From NCBI RefSeq assembly GCF_009765995.1, contig NZ_LMUI01000011.1, positions 384,814 through 448,813 on the forward strand: DNA of 64,000 bases, written 5' to 3'. The notes below the pieces were generated by a model, which did no database searches, was not told the DNA's origin, and saw only the letters and a list, made by a program, of their open reading frames with translations. Position 1 is the first letter of the stretch, and each line of letters begins with the position of its first letter. The stretch is from Methylocapsa sp. S129 (GTDB lineage Bacteria; Pseudomonadota; Alphaproteobacteria; Rhizobiales; Beijerinckiaceae). A program made the translations under genes and the position numbers. Positions 9,351 through 22,888 of the stretch are shown here, one piece after another.

Positions 9351-10136
9351 TTGCGTCTGGTCCGCCGTCTCATTGCCTTGCTCGTTGTCCTGGCGGGTCC
9401 CGCCTTCGTCGCTCCGGCCTTCGCGCAGGCCTCGCGGCTTGACGACATTCTCGCGCGCGGAATTTTGCGCGTGGGGACGACGGGGGACTACCGACCCTTC
9501 ACCGCGCTTGACAAGGCGAGCGGCGCCTATTCCGGCTTCGATATCGATCTGGCGCAATCGCTAGGCGCGGCGCTGGGCGTCAAAGTCGAATTCGTGCCGA
9601 CAAGCTGGCCGAGCCTAGCCAAGGATTTCGAATCCGGCGCCTTCGACATCGCAATGGGCGGCGTTTCCGTCACGCTCGATCGCGCCAAAAAGGGGTTTTT
9701 CTCGGCGCCCTATATGCGCGAAGGCAAAACGCCGATCGCGCGCTGCGCGGAGAAGGACAAATACCAGACGCTCGCGCAAATCGATCGGCCGGGCGTCAAG
9801 GTCATCGCCAACCCCGGCGGCACCAACGAGCGATTCGACCGCGCCAATCTTCATGCCGCGCAGATTATTGTTTATCCCGACAATCTGACGATTTTCGATC
9901 GAGTCGCCAGCGGCGACGCGGATCTGATGATCACCGACGCCTCCGAAACGCGCTTCCAGCAGAAGCTTCACGCCAATGCGCTCTGCGCCATCCATCCCGA
10001 TACACCCTTCGACTTTGCCGAAAAGGCCTATTGGATGCCGCGTGACGCAGCGTTGAAAGCTTTCGTCGACCAATGGCTGCATCTGTCGATGGAGAATGGC
10101 GCGTTCGCCGCCGTCTATTCCAAATGGTTCGAATGA
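9351..10136 (+). CDS. pheC: Periplasmic cyclohexadienyl dehydratase (prephenate/arogenate dehydratase), SBP-3 fold
   Basis: Converts prephenate to phenylpyruvate and arogenate to phenylalanine. It derives from amino-acid-binding proteins of ABC transporters. A signal peptide spans residues 1-25 (hydrophobic core, then APAFAQA). The sequence follows Pseudomonas aeruginosa PheC closely: VGTTGDYRPF, GFDIDLAQ, PTSWPSLAKDFESGAFDIAM, REGKTPI, NPGGTNERF and FDFAEKAYWMPRD. The glutamate in MITDASETRFQ aligns with the Glu-containing active-site segment of that enzyme. The start is TTG 9351 behind GGAGGG. A plain amino-acid-binding protein is the alternative, but the motif match makes that less likely. 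xylB follows after 22 bp. Confidence 0.82.
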   Translation: MRLVRRLIALLVVLAGPAFVAPAFAQASRLDDILARGILRVGTTGDYRPFTALDKASGAYSGFDIDLAQSLGAALGVKVEFVPTSWPSLAKDFESGAFDIAMGGVSVTLDRAKKGFFSAPYMREGKTPIARCAEKDKYQTLAQIDRPGVKVIANPGGTNERFDRANLHAAQIIVYPDNLTIFDRVASGDADLMITDASETRFQQKLHANALCAIHPDTPFDFAEKAYWMPRDAALKAFVDQWLHLSMENGAFAAVYSKWFE

Positions 10137-10158
10137 TCATCTCGCGAATTGGGCCGTC

Positions 10159-11625
10159 ATGACATTCCTCGGCGTGGATTGTGGGACTTCCGGGCTCAAG
10201 GCCGTGCTTGTCGACGACGACGAGCGGATTCTTGGCGCGTCGACTCAGAACTATCGTCCCGCCAATCCGCATCCGCTGTGGTCGGAACAGAATCCAGACG
10301 ATTGGCGCGACGCGATGTTCGCCGCCATGGCCGCTTTGGCGCGCGAGGCGCCGGCGGCGATGCGCGCGGTGGCGGCGATCGGCTTTTCCGGGCAGATGCA
10401 CAGCGCTGTCCTGCTCGACGAAGCGGACCGGCCGTTGCGCCCCGCCATTCTGCATAATGACACGCGCGCCTTCGCCGAAGCGCGCGAACTGGCCGAGCGT
10501 CATCCCGAACTGGCTGCGATCACCGGCGTCAAGCCGATGGCGGGCTTCACCGCGCCCAAGCTGATCTGGCTGCGCCGCCATGAGCCCGAGGCGTTTGCTC
10601 GAATTCGTTGCATCCTATTGCCCAAGGACTATCTGCGCTTCTGCCTCACCAGCGAAAAGCGGACCGATATGAGCGACGCGGCGGGAACCTGGTGGCTCGA
10701 CGAGGCGCGCCGCCAATGGTCGCCAGCGGCGCTCGACGCCAGCGGCGTCGACATCGCTTTGATGCCGCCACTGGTGGAGGGATCGCAGGCGGCGGGCTTG
10801 CTGCGCGATGAGATCGCCGATCGCTTCGGCATGCCGCGCCGCATCATCGTCGCCGCCGGGGGTGGCGACGCGGCGGTCGGCGCATTGGGGATTGGCGCCG
10901 TGCGGCCCGGCGCATCCTTTGTGTCGCTAGGCACATCGGTCCAGTTGATCGTGGCGTCCGATCGCTATTCTCCAGCGCCTGAACTTCTGGTTCATAGCTT
11001 CGCCCATGCTCTGCCGGCGCGCTGGTACCGGATGGCGGCGATGCTGAACGGCGCCGGCGCGCTCGCTTTCGTCGCACGGCTGCTCGGCTCCAGCCCCGCC
11101 GAGCTGGAGCGAGAAGCCGCGCAGGACTATCGCGGGCCCGGCGAACTCCTCTGCCTTCCCTATCTCTCGGGCGAGCGCACGCCGCATGACGACCCGCATG
11201 CGCGCGGCGTATTCTTCGGCCTGTCCCATGCAACGACCCGCGTCGATCTCGCCCGCGCCACAATGGAAGGCGTGGCGCTCACTCTGGTCGACGCTCGCGA
11301 TTGCGTCGAAAGCGGCGCGGCGCGGATCGGCGCGGTCGGGCTTATCGGCGGCGGCGCCAAAAGCGCGTTGTGGACGCGCATGATCGCCTCAGCGCTTGAA
11401 CGTACGGTCGTTCGCTACCGCGATGGCGAGACCGGCCCCGCCTTCGGCGCGGCGCGGCTCGCGCGCCTCGCCGCGACAGGCGAGGCGCCAGAAGATTTGT
11501 GCAAGGCGCCAGACATCGCGGACGTGACGGAACCAGACCCGGCATTGGCCGCAGCGTTCAAACCGCGCATCGAACGGTTCAGGAGCCTGTACCGCGCGCT
11601 GAAGTCGGAATTCGCGGCGGGATGA
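10159..11625 (+). CDS. xylB: Xylulokinase
   Basis: FGGY-family sugar kinase that phosphorylates D-xylulose to xylulose 5-phosphate. The 488 residues match XylB. Visible motifs are the phosphate loop GVDCGTSGLKAV at the N-terminus, GFSGQMHSAVLLD, KDYLRFCLT, DAAGTWWLDEARRQWS, GGGDAAVGALG and the FGGY-signature region GGGAKSALWTRM. ATG 10159 gives the standard MTFLGVDCGTSG start although no strong ribosome site precedes it, so coupling to pheC is likely. No xylose isomerase or sugar transporter is nearby, so the physiological substrate is not settled by context. Confidence 0.92.
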   Translation: MTFLGVDCGTSGLKAVLVDDDERILGASTQNYRPANPHPLWSEQNPDDWRDAMFAAMAALAREAPAAMRAVAAIGFSGQMHSAVLLDEADRPLRPAILHNDTRAFAEARELAERHPELAAITGVKPMAGFTAPKLIWLRRHEPEAFARIRCILLPKDYLRFCLTSEKRTDMSDAAGTWWLDEARRQWSPAALDASGVDIALMPPLVEGSQAAGLLRDEIADRFGMPRRIIVAAGGGDAAVGALGIGAVRPGASFVSLGTSVQLIVASDRYSPAPELLVHSFAHALPARWYRMAAMLNGAGALAFVARLLGSSPAELEREAAQDYRGPGELLCLPYLSGERTPHDDPHARGVFFGLSHATTRVDLARATMEGVALTLVDARDCVESGAARIGAVGLIGGGAKSALWTRMIASALERTVVRYRDGETGPAFGAARLARLAATGEAPEDLCKAPDIADVTEPDPALAAAFKPRIERFRSLYRALKSEFAAG

Positions 11626-11667
11626 TTCCTGTCACGTCGTTGCGAGCCGAGCCCAGACGCGCGCCGC

Positions 11668-12525
11668 TCAATGGGTATGCTCCAGCAGCGACTCGGGCGC
11701 GCCGGAAGTTTGCAGCCCGCCGGCCGCGATCCAGGCGCGCGTGTTCGCCTCCGATTGATCGACCAGGCTCGCGCAGGCCGAAAAATCGTAAGGAGAAATT
11801 TCCAGCGGGCACAGGCTCGGCACGACGCATATGTCAGCCTTATCGGCGTAGCGCTCGACATCATTGACCAATTGACGCGACACCAATTGGCTGATGCCGT
11901 GCATCGCCCGCGCCGCGACGCCTGTCGGAGCTTTGCGCAAAGCGCAGGCGAAGCCCGTCGGCAGAACGAGCAGGCGGGTGGCGCCAAGGCGGATCGCGGT
12001 CGAGATCGGCGTATTGTCGGCGATGCCGCCATCGACGAGCGCGCGCCCGTCGATAAGCATCGGCGGGAAAACGCCGGGGATCGCAGCACTCGCCAGAATC
12101 GCCTCGACGACGGGTCCTTGCGACAGGACGACTTCCTGGCCGGTCAGCACATCGGTGGCCACGACATGGACCGGGATCGCCGCCTGCTCAAGAAGCTTAT
12201 AGGGGATATGACGTTCGAGCAGGACACGCAGCGCATGATTGTCGAAGAGATAGCCGCGCCGTCGCACGATGTTCATCGCGGTCGCGAGCGTGAGCGGCAT
12301 GACGTCGTTGCGCGTGATCCCGCGCCAGATCGCCTGCAGCTTGCGCGCGCCGGTCAGCGAAGGATCGGCGGCAAAATAGCCGGCGTTGATCGCGCCAACC
12401 GAAGCGCCGACGATAAAGTCGATCGGCTCCCCTGCGGCCATCAGCGCGCCGAGCATGCCGGCCTGCACCGCCCCCAGACTGCCGCCCCCAGCCAAAACGA
12501 GAGCGGTCTTGGATGCGAGCGACAT
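11668..12525 (-). CDS. Patatin-like phospholipase family protein
   Basis: Predicted lipid acyl hydrolase of 285 residues with a Ser-Asp dyad. The oxyanion loop is GGGSLGAVQAG (about residues 12-22), the nucleophile elbow is GASVG (about 40-44), and the catalytic Asp is in ALVDGGIADNTP. The start ATG 12525 places the glycine-rich loop close to the N-terminus as usual; a longer frame to 12651 lacks support. No signal peptide is visible. It converges with xylB on its left and diverges from the GNAT gene on its right. Substrate unknown. Confidence 0.88.
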   Translation of the reverse strand: MSLASKTALVLAGGGSLGAVQAGMLGALMAAGEPIDFIVGASVGAINAGYFAADPSLTGARKLQAIWRGITRNDVMPLTLATAMNIVRRRGYLFDNHALRVLLERHIPYKLLEQAAIPVHVVATDVLTGQEVVLSQGPVVEAILASAAIPGVFPPMLIDGRALVDGGIADNTPISTAIRLGATRLLVLPTGFACALRKAPTGVAARAMHGISQLVSRQLVNDVERYADKADICVVPSLCPLEISPYDFSACASLVDQSEANTRAWIAAGGLQTSGAPESLLEHTH

Positions 12526-12659
12526 GGGCAATTCCGTGACGAGGTTCGAGAAGGGTCTTCCCAGGGCGTGACGGGACGAGTATGCCGCAAACCACCGCGC
12601 CTCGCACGTTTTCAGCGCCTCGGTCTGGCGTGGGCCGATTTTGGAAAGCACGCCGTCTT

Positions 12660-13184
12660 ATGAAGATCGCGCCATGCCGGGATGAAGAACTGGAGGAGAT
12701 CGCCGCCCTGGTCAACGCAGCCTATCGCGGCGAGACATCGCGAGTCGGCTGGACCTCGGAAGTCGAATTGCTGGGCGGCCAGCGAACTGACGCCGGCGCT
12801 TTGCGCGCCGACCTCACCACGGCGCCGGGCGCGACGATCCTAACGATGCGCGCGCAGGAGGGCGGCGCGATCATCGGCTCCGTCTGGCTCGAACCTTTGG
12901 GCGCCGGCGCTTGTTATCTTGGCATGCTTACGATCGACCAGACCCGCCAGGCCGACGGCCTCGGCCGCGCGCTGCTCGCGCATGCCGAAAACTTTGCCTC
13001 AGCCGCCGGCGCAAGCAGGATGCAGCTTACCGTGATCGAGCAGCGTGAAAGCCTGATCGCCTGGTACGTGCGGCGCGGCTACCGGCGAACGGGCGAGGTG
13101 AAGCCGTTTCCCTACGGCGACGAACGCGTCGGGGAACCGAGGCGCGCGGATTTGCGGCTGGCGGCGTTTGAGAAGGGGATTTGA
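12660..13184 (+). CDS. GNAT-family N-acetyltransferase
   Basis: A 174-residue single-domain acetyltransferase. The acetyl-CoA-binding segment is the region LTIDQTRQADGLGRALLAHAE, and the fold's last strands read LIAWYVRRGYRRTGEVKPFPYGDE. ATG 12660 gives MKIAPCRDEELEEIAALVNAAYRG, the normal beta1-alpha1 start, and upstream frame extension has no ribosome site. The acyl acceptor cannot be told. It is divergent from the patatin gene, with about 135 bp between the two starts. Confidence 0.85.
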   Translation: MKIAPCRDEELEEIAALVNAAYRGETSRVGWTSEVELLGGQRTDAGALRADLTTAPGATILTMRAQEGGAIIGSVWLEPLGAGACYLGMLTIDQTRQADGLGRALLAHAENFASAAGASRMQLTVIEQRESLIAWYVRRGYRRTGEVKPFPYGDERVGEPRRADLRLAAFEKGI

Positions 13185-13358
13185 GGGGGCGTAAGTGAGG
13201 GCGATGGGTCGCGTCGGCTTGGTCAAAACCGCCAGCCGCCATTGCGAGCAAAGCGAAACGCTGGCGCAGCGCCCTAAAAACAATGGTTTTTAACGCCGCG
13301 AATAGCGCGATCACACCATCCTGGGCTTTCCAAGGTTCTTGCAAATCCCCACCGCGGC

Positions 13359-15095
<1,737 letters not shown>

Positions 15096-15145
15096 GGGAA
15101 CAGCCTCAAAACGTCAGGAGTTGGAAAAAGCCGATGGGGCGTCGC

Positions 15146-15766
15146 TCAAAGCTTGCCCATGATATCGCCGCGCAGCCCGAAGACCTGCCGCTTGCCGGCG
15201 AGCGCGACCAGATGCACTTCGCGGCTCTGCCCAGGCTCGAAGCGCGTCGCGGTGCCGGCGGGAATGTCGAGGCGAAAGCCGCGCGCCTTGGCGCGATCGA
15301 ACTTCAGCGCCGGATTGGTTTCGAAGAAATGATAATGCGAGCCGACCTGGATCGGCCGATCGCCGCTATTGGCGACTTTGAGCGTCAGGGTCTCGCGGCC
15401 CTCGTTCATAATGATCTCGCCGGGCTCCGTCACCACCTCGCCAGGCGTCAGCGCGGTTGAAGCGCCGCGGATCGGATGGTGAACGGTCACCAGCTTGGTG
15501 CCGTCGGGGAAAGTCGCCTCGATCTGGATGTCGTGAATCATCGAGGCGATTCCATCCATCACCTGGTCGCCTTTGACGACATGCGCGCCCGCCTCCATCA
15601 ACTGGGCGACGGTTTTCCCATCGCGCGCGCCTTCGACGACGAAATCGGTGATCAGCGCGATCGCCTCCGGGTGATTCAGCTTGACGCCGCGCTCAAGGCG
15701 ACGGCGCGCGACCATGGCGGCCATGGCGATCAAAAGTTTGTCTTTTTCGCGCGGGGTGAGGTTCAT
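15146..15766 (-). CDS. ureAB: Fused urease gamma-beta subunit
   Basis: One 206-residue polypeptide joins the gamma subunit (residues 1 to about 100: [46 protein letters not shown]) to the beta subunit (about 105 to the end: [51 protein letters not shown]). Such fusions are known in Helicobacter UreA and some alphaproteobacteria. ATG 15766 gives the canonical gamma start. It lies between ureD and ureC in one operon. Confidence 0.95.
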   Translation of the reverse strand: MNLTPREKDKLLIAMAAMVARRRLERGVKLNHPEAIALITDFVVEGARDGKTVAQLMEAGAHVVKGDQVMDGIASMIHDIQIEATFPDGTKLVTVHHPIRGASTALTPGEVVTEPGEIIMNEGRETLTLKVANSGDRPIQVGSHYHFFETNPALKFDRAKARGFRLDIPAGTATRFEPGQSREVHLVALAGKRQVFGLRGDIMGKL

Positions 15767-15824
15767 CGGATGGGACGAGTCCTTCGCAAAGCCTTGTTTC
15801 AAACGTGCAAGAGGGGCGCCGTCT

Positions 15825-16676
15825 TCAGGACCAGACGCGCGGCGCGGCGCGCCCCCGCAGCGCCATCATGACCGCGACCACGACGGCGCGCAATCTGTCC
15901 GGCGAGGGGGAGGCCAGTCGGGCCAGCGTCAGCCCGTTAAAGGCGCTGGCGCCTGCATCGAGCCGCTCGTCGCCGCGCTGACCGGAATCGTCAAGCACGG
16001 CCCGGATTTTGTCCAGTTGCGCCTGCGCGTCGGGCGCCGCGATCAAAATGGAGGCGATGGCGCGGGCGCCGCGCCCAACGGCCGGCCGATCAAGAATGGC
16101 GCTGGCATGATCGAGGCGAAGTTCTTCGGCGAAGACGAGCCGGCCCCCTCGCCTGATCCGCCAGGAATCGCGTAAAGAAGCGTCGATGCTGCGCTCGCCC
16201 ATCGCGATGCGGCCAAAGATGACCGCTTCGACAAGAAGCAGCGAGGCGTCGGCGGCAAGATCGACCGTCAGCCGACGCCGGAATCGCGCCCCCTCAAAAA
16301 GGATCGTCTCCTGCGGCAGCCATTCCAGACGCGCGCCCGCGCCAAGGGTTGCGCGCGCGTCAACCTCGCTCGTCTCGCCATCGGACCGGTAGATTTTCTC
16401 GGCCGACTGGGTGGTGAAGAGAACTTGCGCGCCGGCTCCTAACTCGATCGCGGCGTTCGCATGATCGCCCCCGACCATTCCCCCGCCGGTATTGATCAGC
16501 ACCGCCTCGCAGCCGGCGGCCGTTCGGGGAAAGCGCAGCCGCAGCCCTCCCGTCTCGAACACGCGCGCCGGTTCCGTGCGCGCGCCGACCCGCGCGAAGT
16601 CCGCGCGCGCCTCGCCGCGGGCGCGCCGCGCGAAGCCTTGAGCGTCTGGCGGAACCGGATAGGCAGGCTCCGTCAT
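15825..16676 (-). CDS. ureD: Urease accessory protein UreD
   Basis: Scaffold protein that binds apo-urease and helps nickel insertion with UreF and UreG. The 283 residues show the family's [51 protein letters not shown] and the C-terminal Arg/Ala-rich helix. Its ATG overlaps the stop codon of the upstream exported-protein gene by four bases (ATGA), so the two are translationally coupled. ureAB follows after 58 bp. Confidence 0.95.
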   Translation of the reverse strand: MTEPAYPVPPDAQGFARRARGEARADFARVGARTEPARVFETGGLRLRFPRTAAGCEAVLINTGGGMVGGDHANAAIELGAGAQVLFTTQSAEKIYRSDGETSEVDARATLGAGARLEWLPQETILFEGARFRRRLTVDLAADASLLLVEAVIFGRIAMGERSIDASLRDSWRIRRGGRLVFAEELRLDHASAILDRPAVGRGARAIASILIAAPDAQAQLDKIRAVLDDSGQRGDERLDAGASAFNGLTLARLASPSPDRLRAVVVAVMMALRGRAAPRVWS

Positions 16677-17542
16677 TGCGGCGGATTGGGATCGAGATTG
16701 GGCTTGGGCTTATGTTTGCGCCTGGCCGGAGGCGGGACCTGGCTCTTGTCGGCGACTGGCGAGGTTTCGTCGAATCGCGCTTTCAGGAACGCCGCCCGCG
16801 CCTCGGTCAGACGCGTCGCGCAAAAGCTATGCGCGCTTTCGCGGGAATAGTCGCGGCAGGTCTCCTGGCGGTCCGAGGAAAAACGGGACTGATCGCGGGC
16901 GAGATCATTGGCTTTCGCCGGGTCGTTCAACCGCGTGGTCAAAGCGCGATAATTGGCGACCATGACGGCCTCTGCGCGGCCTCGCGCCTGTTCGATCGGC
17001 TTGGCCTGCGTCGCAAGACTGGCCCCCGCCGGCCCCCAAAGGCCGGACGGGCTGGCCTGACAATCGGCCTCCTGGAAAATGCAGGCGCGCAACTGAGGCG
17101 GCACCAGCGCCGCCCCATCGAGAACATCGAACTCGAACGGACAGGCGGGAATGTCGACGGCAAAACGCAGCAATCCGTCAGGCCGGCCGAGCGCCCTAGT
17201 CTCGATCGCCGTCCCGCCGCCGACATCGATCCGGCACTGTCGGGTCGAGTCCGAAATGACTTCGCCGAGCATCGTCAGCCGATCGATCTTCAAGGCGTCC
17301 GCGCGGCCGGAAAATTGCAATTGCCCGCTGGCGCCATTGAGCAACAAGGCGCGCCCGACCAGAGTCTCGACGCCGGGCGGCGCATAGATCGCCTCGACCT
17401 TCGGCGGTCTCTTGGGGCGGGAGACTTTTTCCACGGTTCCCGCCGGGTTGGGCGCGACGGCGCCCGGCAGAGCAAGCTGGGCCGACGCCGGCGACGCGGC
17501 AAGAATCATGCACAGGGCCGATGCGGCCAAGGGACGTTTCAT
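16673..17542 (-). CDS. Exported hypothetical protein coupled to ureD
   Basis: A 289-residue protein with a clear signal peptide (MKRPLAASALCMILAASPASA, cleaved near residue 21). The middle region (about 65-160) contains several Cys and may be a beta-rich domain. Residues about 215-265 (a Cys-containing helical stretch with CRDYSRESAHSFCATRLTEAR) resemble the helical cysteine pattern of LprI-like lysozyme-inhibitor domains, but this is only a resemblance. The C-terminus is Pro/Lys-rich. The ATGA overlap with ureD puts it first in the urease operon; its role in urea metabolism is unknown. Confidence 0.75.
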   Translation of the reverse strand: MKRPLAASALCMILAASPASAQLALPGAVAPNPAGTVEKVSRPKRPPKVEAIYAPPGVETLVGRALLLNGASGQLQFSGRADALKIDRLTMLGEVISDSTRQCRIDVGGGTAIETRALGRPDGLLRFAVDIPACPFEFDVLDGAALVPPQLRACIFQEADCQASPSGLWGPAGASLATQAKPIEQARGRAEAVMVANYRALTTRLNDPAKANDLARDQSRFSSDRQETCRDYSRESAHSFCATRLTEARAAFLKARFDETSPVADKSQVPPPARRKHKPKPNLDPNPPQ

Positions 17543-17917
17543 TCCTGACCCATAATGTGGGTTGATGAAAAGTGGAAGTCGCTTTTGCTCGCGCCCTGGA
17601 TGTTTGGCTGACCCGGACTGGAAGAATTTACGCCCGCGACGGACTGGCGCTGAAACCCGGGCGTTACTCTATGCCGGCCCGGGCGCCGTGGGCCCGCCGC
17701 CCGCCTTGCGCCCCGCCTAAGCCCCTCTTATATACCGCCCAACCATGCAGGGATTCTTGGGGACGGGGTCTTTCTAGGAATCGAGTCTGCTGAAATTTGG
17801 GACAGTCCATCGGGGACCGGACGGAGAGGACGCGGCCAGGTTTGGCCAAATCCAACGCCGTCCAGAGCCGGGCCGCTTCGGGGCCTCGTGGTCTCGCGAA
17901 AGAGTGAGGATGTAGGA
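17543..17917. other. Divergent intergenic region upstream of dnaK
   Basis: This 375-bp stretch separates the divergent exported-protein/urease operon and dnaK. It holds the candidate dnaK promoter (17705-17737) and about 180 bases of untranslated leader. I see no gene: the ORF at 17572-17793 has no ribosome site or recognisable content. Confidence 0.5.
17705..17737 (+). promoter_or_regulatory. Candidate dnaK promoter (heat-shock/sigma-32-like)
   Basis: CTTGCG (17705-17710) and CTTATATACCG (17727-17737) are separated by 16 bases. This fits the loose alphaproteobacterial sigma-32 pattern (CTTG ... CYTATNT) and also a degenerate sigma-70 promoter. It lies about 180 bp upstream of the dnaK start. 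Position and sequence are the only evidence. Confidence 0.4.
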
Positions 17918-19834
<1,917 letters not shown>

Positions 19835-20067
19835 CGTCGCGGCCAGGGCCGCGGTCGGTCTTGTCGCGATGAGCAAGGCGGCAGGCGCGGAGATGATTAA
19901 CCGCTTTGAAAGAAGCGGGGCGCCATCTTCGCGCAAACGCCGGTAATTCAGCCTTTTCAGCCGGGCCGCTATCTGCGATGACTTGACGAGACGCAGAGCG
20001 GATACGAAATATCGGCGCATTGCTTGATTGATTGAACCACTCAATGACGAATCGGACTGAAGCAGAC

Positions 20068-21198
20068 GTGGCCAAACGCGACTTCTACGAGACATTAGGC
20101 GTCGCTAAAACCGCCACGGAGGCGGAACTCAAAAGCGCCTTCCGTAAAGCGGCCATGCTTTGCCACCCGGATCGCCATCCCGGCGACCATCAGGCCGAGG
20201 CCCGCTTCAAAGAGCTGAACGAAGCCTATCAGGCGCTGTCCGACACAACCAAACGCGCGGCTTACGATCGCTATGGCCACGCCGCCTTCGAGCAGAATGG
20301 CGCGGGCATGGGCGATGGCTTCGCCTCGTCGATGGCCGACATATTCGACGATCTGTTCGGCGACATGATGGGCCGGCGCGGCGGCGGGCGCAGCGCTTCA
20401 GGCAAGGAGCGCGGCGCGGACCTGCGCTACAATCTCGAGATCACGCTGGAAGAAGCCTATAACGGCAAGAACGCGACGATCAAACTGCCGACCTCGGTGA
20501 CTTGCGAAACTTGCACCGGCACGGGCGCCAAGGCGGGCTCGAAGCCGCATGTCTGCAAGACCTGCGCGGGCCATGGCAGGGTTCGCGCACAGCAAGGCTT
20601 TTTCGCGATCGAGCGCACATGTCCGACTTGCCAGGGACGCGGACAGACGATCGACAATCCTTGCGACCGCTGCGCCGGTTCTGGCCGGGTCACGCGCGAG
20701 CGCACGCTTTCGGTCAACGTGCCCGCTGGCGTCGAGGATGGCACCCGCATCCGCCTAACCGGCGAGGGCGAGGCGGGACAGCGGGGCGGATCGACGGGCG
20801 ATCTCTATATCTTTCTCTCGATCAAACCGCATCCGTTCTTCCAACGCGACGGCGCCGATCTCTACTGCCGCGTGCCGATCTCGATGGTTCAGGCGGCGCT
20901 CGGCGGCGAATTCTCGGTACGCGCGGTCGACGGCGGCGACGCCAAGGTGCGCGTGCCGGAAGGCGCCCAATCGGGGCGCCAGTTGCGCATTCGCGGCAAG
21001 GGCATGCCGGCCCTGCGCTCCCGGGATTTTGGCGACCTCTATATTCAGGTCAATGTCGAGACGCCCCAGAATCTGACGCGCCGCCAGCGCGAATTGCTCG
21101 CCGAATTCGACGCCGAATCGTCGCAGAAAACTCACCCGGAGAGCGCCGGCTTCTTTTCCAAAATGAAAGAATTCTTCGAGGGGCTCGGCGGTCAATGA
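20068..21198 (+). CDS. dnaJ: Chaperone protein DnaJ (Hsp40, type I)
   Basis: Co-chaperone stimulating DnaK ATPase. It has a J-domain with the HPD motif (CHPDRHPGD), a Gly-rich linker with [11 protein letters not shown], a zinc region with four CxxCxGxG-type repeats ([32 protein letters not shown]), and the C-terminal substrate domains. I prefer the GTG at 20068 because it yields the standard [11 protein letters not shown] start and 376 residues, the usual length. ATGs at 20032 and 20044 are in frame but lack ribosome sites. Confidence 0.95.
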   Translation: MAKRDFYETLGVAKTATEAELKSAFRKAAMLCHPDRHPGDHQAEARFKELNEAYQALSDTTKRAAYDRYGHAAFEQNGAGMGDGFASSMADIFDDLFGDMMGRRGGGRSASGKERGADLRYNLEITLEEAYNGKNATIKLPTSVTCETCTGTGAKAGSKPHVCKTCAGHGRVRAQQGFFAIERTCPTCQGRGQTIDNPCDRCAGSGRVTRERTLSVNVPAGVEDGTRIRLTGEGEAGQRGGSTGDLYIFLSIKPHPFFQRDGADLYCRVPISMVQAALGGEFSVRAVDGGDAKVRVPEGAQSGRQLRIRGKGMPALRSRDFGDLYIQVNVETPQNLTRRQRELLAEFDAESSQKTHPESAGFFSKMKEFFEGLGGQ

Positions 21199-21262
21199 AA
21201 CGACCTTCCCCCGCTCGCGCTCCGTCCGCGATCGTTGCGGTTCCGGCCAGTGGGAGCGTCGT

Positions 21263-22114
21263 TTGGCTCGGCTATTGAAGAAGCGCGTCGATCTTTCCAA
21301 AATGCGGGCGCGCCTGCGCTCCGGGCGCCCGCTAGGCGACGAAGTTCGCTTTCTCAAAACTTTGTTCGAGAGCCCGAGGCTGACCGGCGCGGTCTCGCCG
21401 TCGGGCCGTTTTCTCGCGCGAGCCATGGCGCGGGCGGTCGGGCCGGTTCGTGAGGGACTGGTCGTTGAACTCGGCCCCGGCACCGGGCCGGTGACCCGGG
21501 CCCTGATCGAGCAAGGCGTTCCGCCCGACCAATTGATTTTGGTTGAATATGAAGCGACGTTCTGCCGACTGCTGAGCCAGCGCTTTCCAGGTGTGCGTGT
21601 GGTGCAAGGAGACGCCTACGCGCTGAGGCGCACGCTCGCCGATTTGGCCGACCGCCCGATTCGGGCCGTCGTCTCAAGCCTGCCCCTTCTCAATCAACCG
21701 CCGGCGCGTCGCGCCGCCCTGATCGAAGACGCGTTTGCGCTGATGGCGCCGGGCGGCGTTTTCGTCCAATTCACCTATGGCGTGGCGTCGCCTATTCCTC
21801 GCCCCGCCAGCGCCGGCCGATTCTCCGCGCATGCGACCGCGCCGATTTGGCTGAACCTGCCGCCGGCGCGCGTATGGACCTATCGCGCCGATCCCAACGC
21901 CAGCGCGCCGGCGCCGCTTTTTTCGAGATTATGCGAAGGCGCCGACCGCATGGGCGAAGAATGGGTCGGGAAGGCCGAAGCGGCCGGCCGTCTGCTCCGC
22001 GCCAAGAGGGGTAAATTGGGCGCGAAAGTGCGCGCTCACGCCAAGGACATCCTCAGCGAGGCGCGGCGCCGCAAGCCGCTCGATATTTTTCGCAATCTTC
22101 CGCCTCGGGATTGA
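21263..22114 (+). CDS. PmtA-like SAM-dependent phospholipid N-methyltransferase
   Basis: A 283-residue class I methyltransferase. SAM motif I is VVELGPGTGPVTRAL, the acidic residue ending beta2 is in LILVEYE, and the post-motif segment AVVSSLPLLNQP is typical of PmtA-type phosphatidylethanolamine N-methyltransferases, which make phosphatidylcholine precursors at the membrane. The FLKTLFESPRLTGAVSPSGRFLARAM segment preceding motif I is also characteristic. The start is TTG 21263 with GGGAG upstream; the first in-frame ATG is at 21302. It sits between dnaJ and pyrF. rRNA-adenine-dimethylase-like proteins share the fold and are the alternative. Confidence 0.8.
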   Translation: MARLLKKRVDLSKMRARLRSGRPLGDEVRFLKTLFESPRLTGAVSPSGRFLARAMARAVGPVREGLVVELGPGTGPVTRALIEQGVPPDQLILVEYEATFCRLLSQRFPGVRVVQGDAYALRRTLADLADRPIRAVVSSLPLLNQPPARRAALIEDAFALMAPGGVFVQFTYGVASPIPRPASAGRFSAHATAPIWLNLPPARVWTYRADPNASAPAPLFSRLCEGADRMGEEWVGKAEAAGRLLRAKRGKLGAKVRAHAKDILSEARRRKPLDIFRNLPPRD

Positions 22115-22138
22115 TCGCTCGGCGCGTCAGGAGAACTC

Positions 22139-22846
22139 ATGCGCAGGACTATTCTCCCCCGCGAGCGGTTGATTGTCGCGCTCGATATGCCCGATGTCGC
22201 GCAGGCTGAGCGGCTTGTCGCTGAAATCGGCGACAGCGCCAGCTTCTACAAGATCGGGATGGAGCTCGCCTATGGCGGCGGATTCGACCTTATCGCGCGG
22301 CTCGCCGCCTCCGGCAAACAGGTCTTCCTTGATCTCAAGCTGCATGACATTCCCAACACCGTGGAGCGCGCGGTCGCCCAGGTCGCGCGTCTTGGCGCGA
22401 CATTTCTCACTGTCCACGCCTATCCACAGACCATGCGCGCGGCGGTGGTTGGCCGCGGCGGCTCTCCCCTCAAACTGCTGGGCGTTTCGGTGCTCACGTC
22501 CTACGACGACGGCGATCTGAAGGAGGCAGGCTACGCCTATGAGGTCAGCGCCCTCGTCGCGCGGCGCGGTGCGCAGGCTGTAGCCGAAAAGGTCGACGGC
22601 CTTGTCGCCAGCGCGGCGGAAGCGGCGATGCTGCGCGCCCGTCTCGGAGACGATCTCATTCTCGTTATTCCGGGCATTCGCCCCACTGGGGCCAAAGCCG
22701 GCGATCAGAAGCGCGTCGCAACGCCCGGTCAGGCGATCAGAGATGGCGCGGATTATCTGGTGGTGGGCCGGCCGGTGACACAAGCGTCCGATCCGCGCGC
22801 CGCCGCGCAAGCGATTGTCGCCGAGATCGCAGACGCGCTAACATAG
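22139..22846 (+). CDS. pyrF: Orotidine-5'-phosphate decarboxylase
   Basis: Final enzyme of UMP synthesis, 235 residues, TIM barrel. The catalytic Asp-Lys-x-x-Asp motif is intact in [14 protein letters not shown]. The N-terminal [22 protein letters not shown] and the phosphate-binding end VIPGIRP and [14 protein letters not shown] are all present. It starts 24 bp after the pmtA-like gene and is probably in the same operon. Confidence 0.96.
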   Translation: MRRTILPRERLIVALDMPDVAQAERLVAEIGDSASFYKIGMELAYGGGFDLIARLAASGKQVFLDLKLHDIPNTVERAVAQVARLGATFLTVHAYPQTMRAAVVGRGGSPLKLLGVSVLTSYDDGDLKEAGYAYEVSALVARRGAQAVAEKVDGLVASAAEAAMLRARLGDDLILVIPGIRPTGAKAGDQKRVATPGQAIRDGADYLVVGRPVTQASDPRAAAQAIVAEIADALT

Positions 22847-22888
22847 GCTCGCATCTCCCTTCACCGAGCGTTCACCCCGGAGTCTTCC

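Noticed and set aside
11671..12663. 330-residue plus-strand frame antisense to the patatin gene
   Set aside because: The minus-strand product has all patatin motifs; the plus-strand frame is a high-GC shadow.
13275..13292. AT-rich hairpin TAAAAAC-AATG-GTTTTTA between convergent GNAT and ureC genes
   Set aside because: Stem is only A/T-rich with one G-C pair and no following T-run; too weak to call a terminator.
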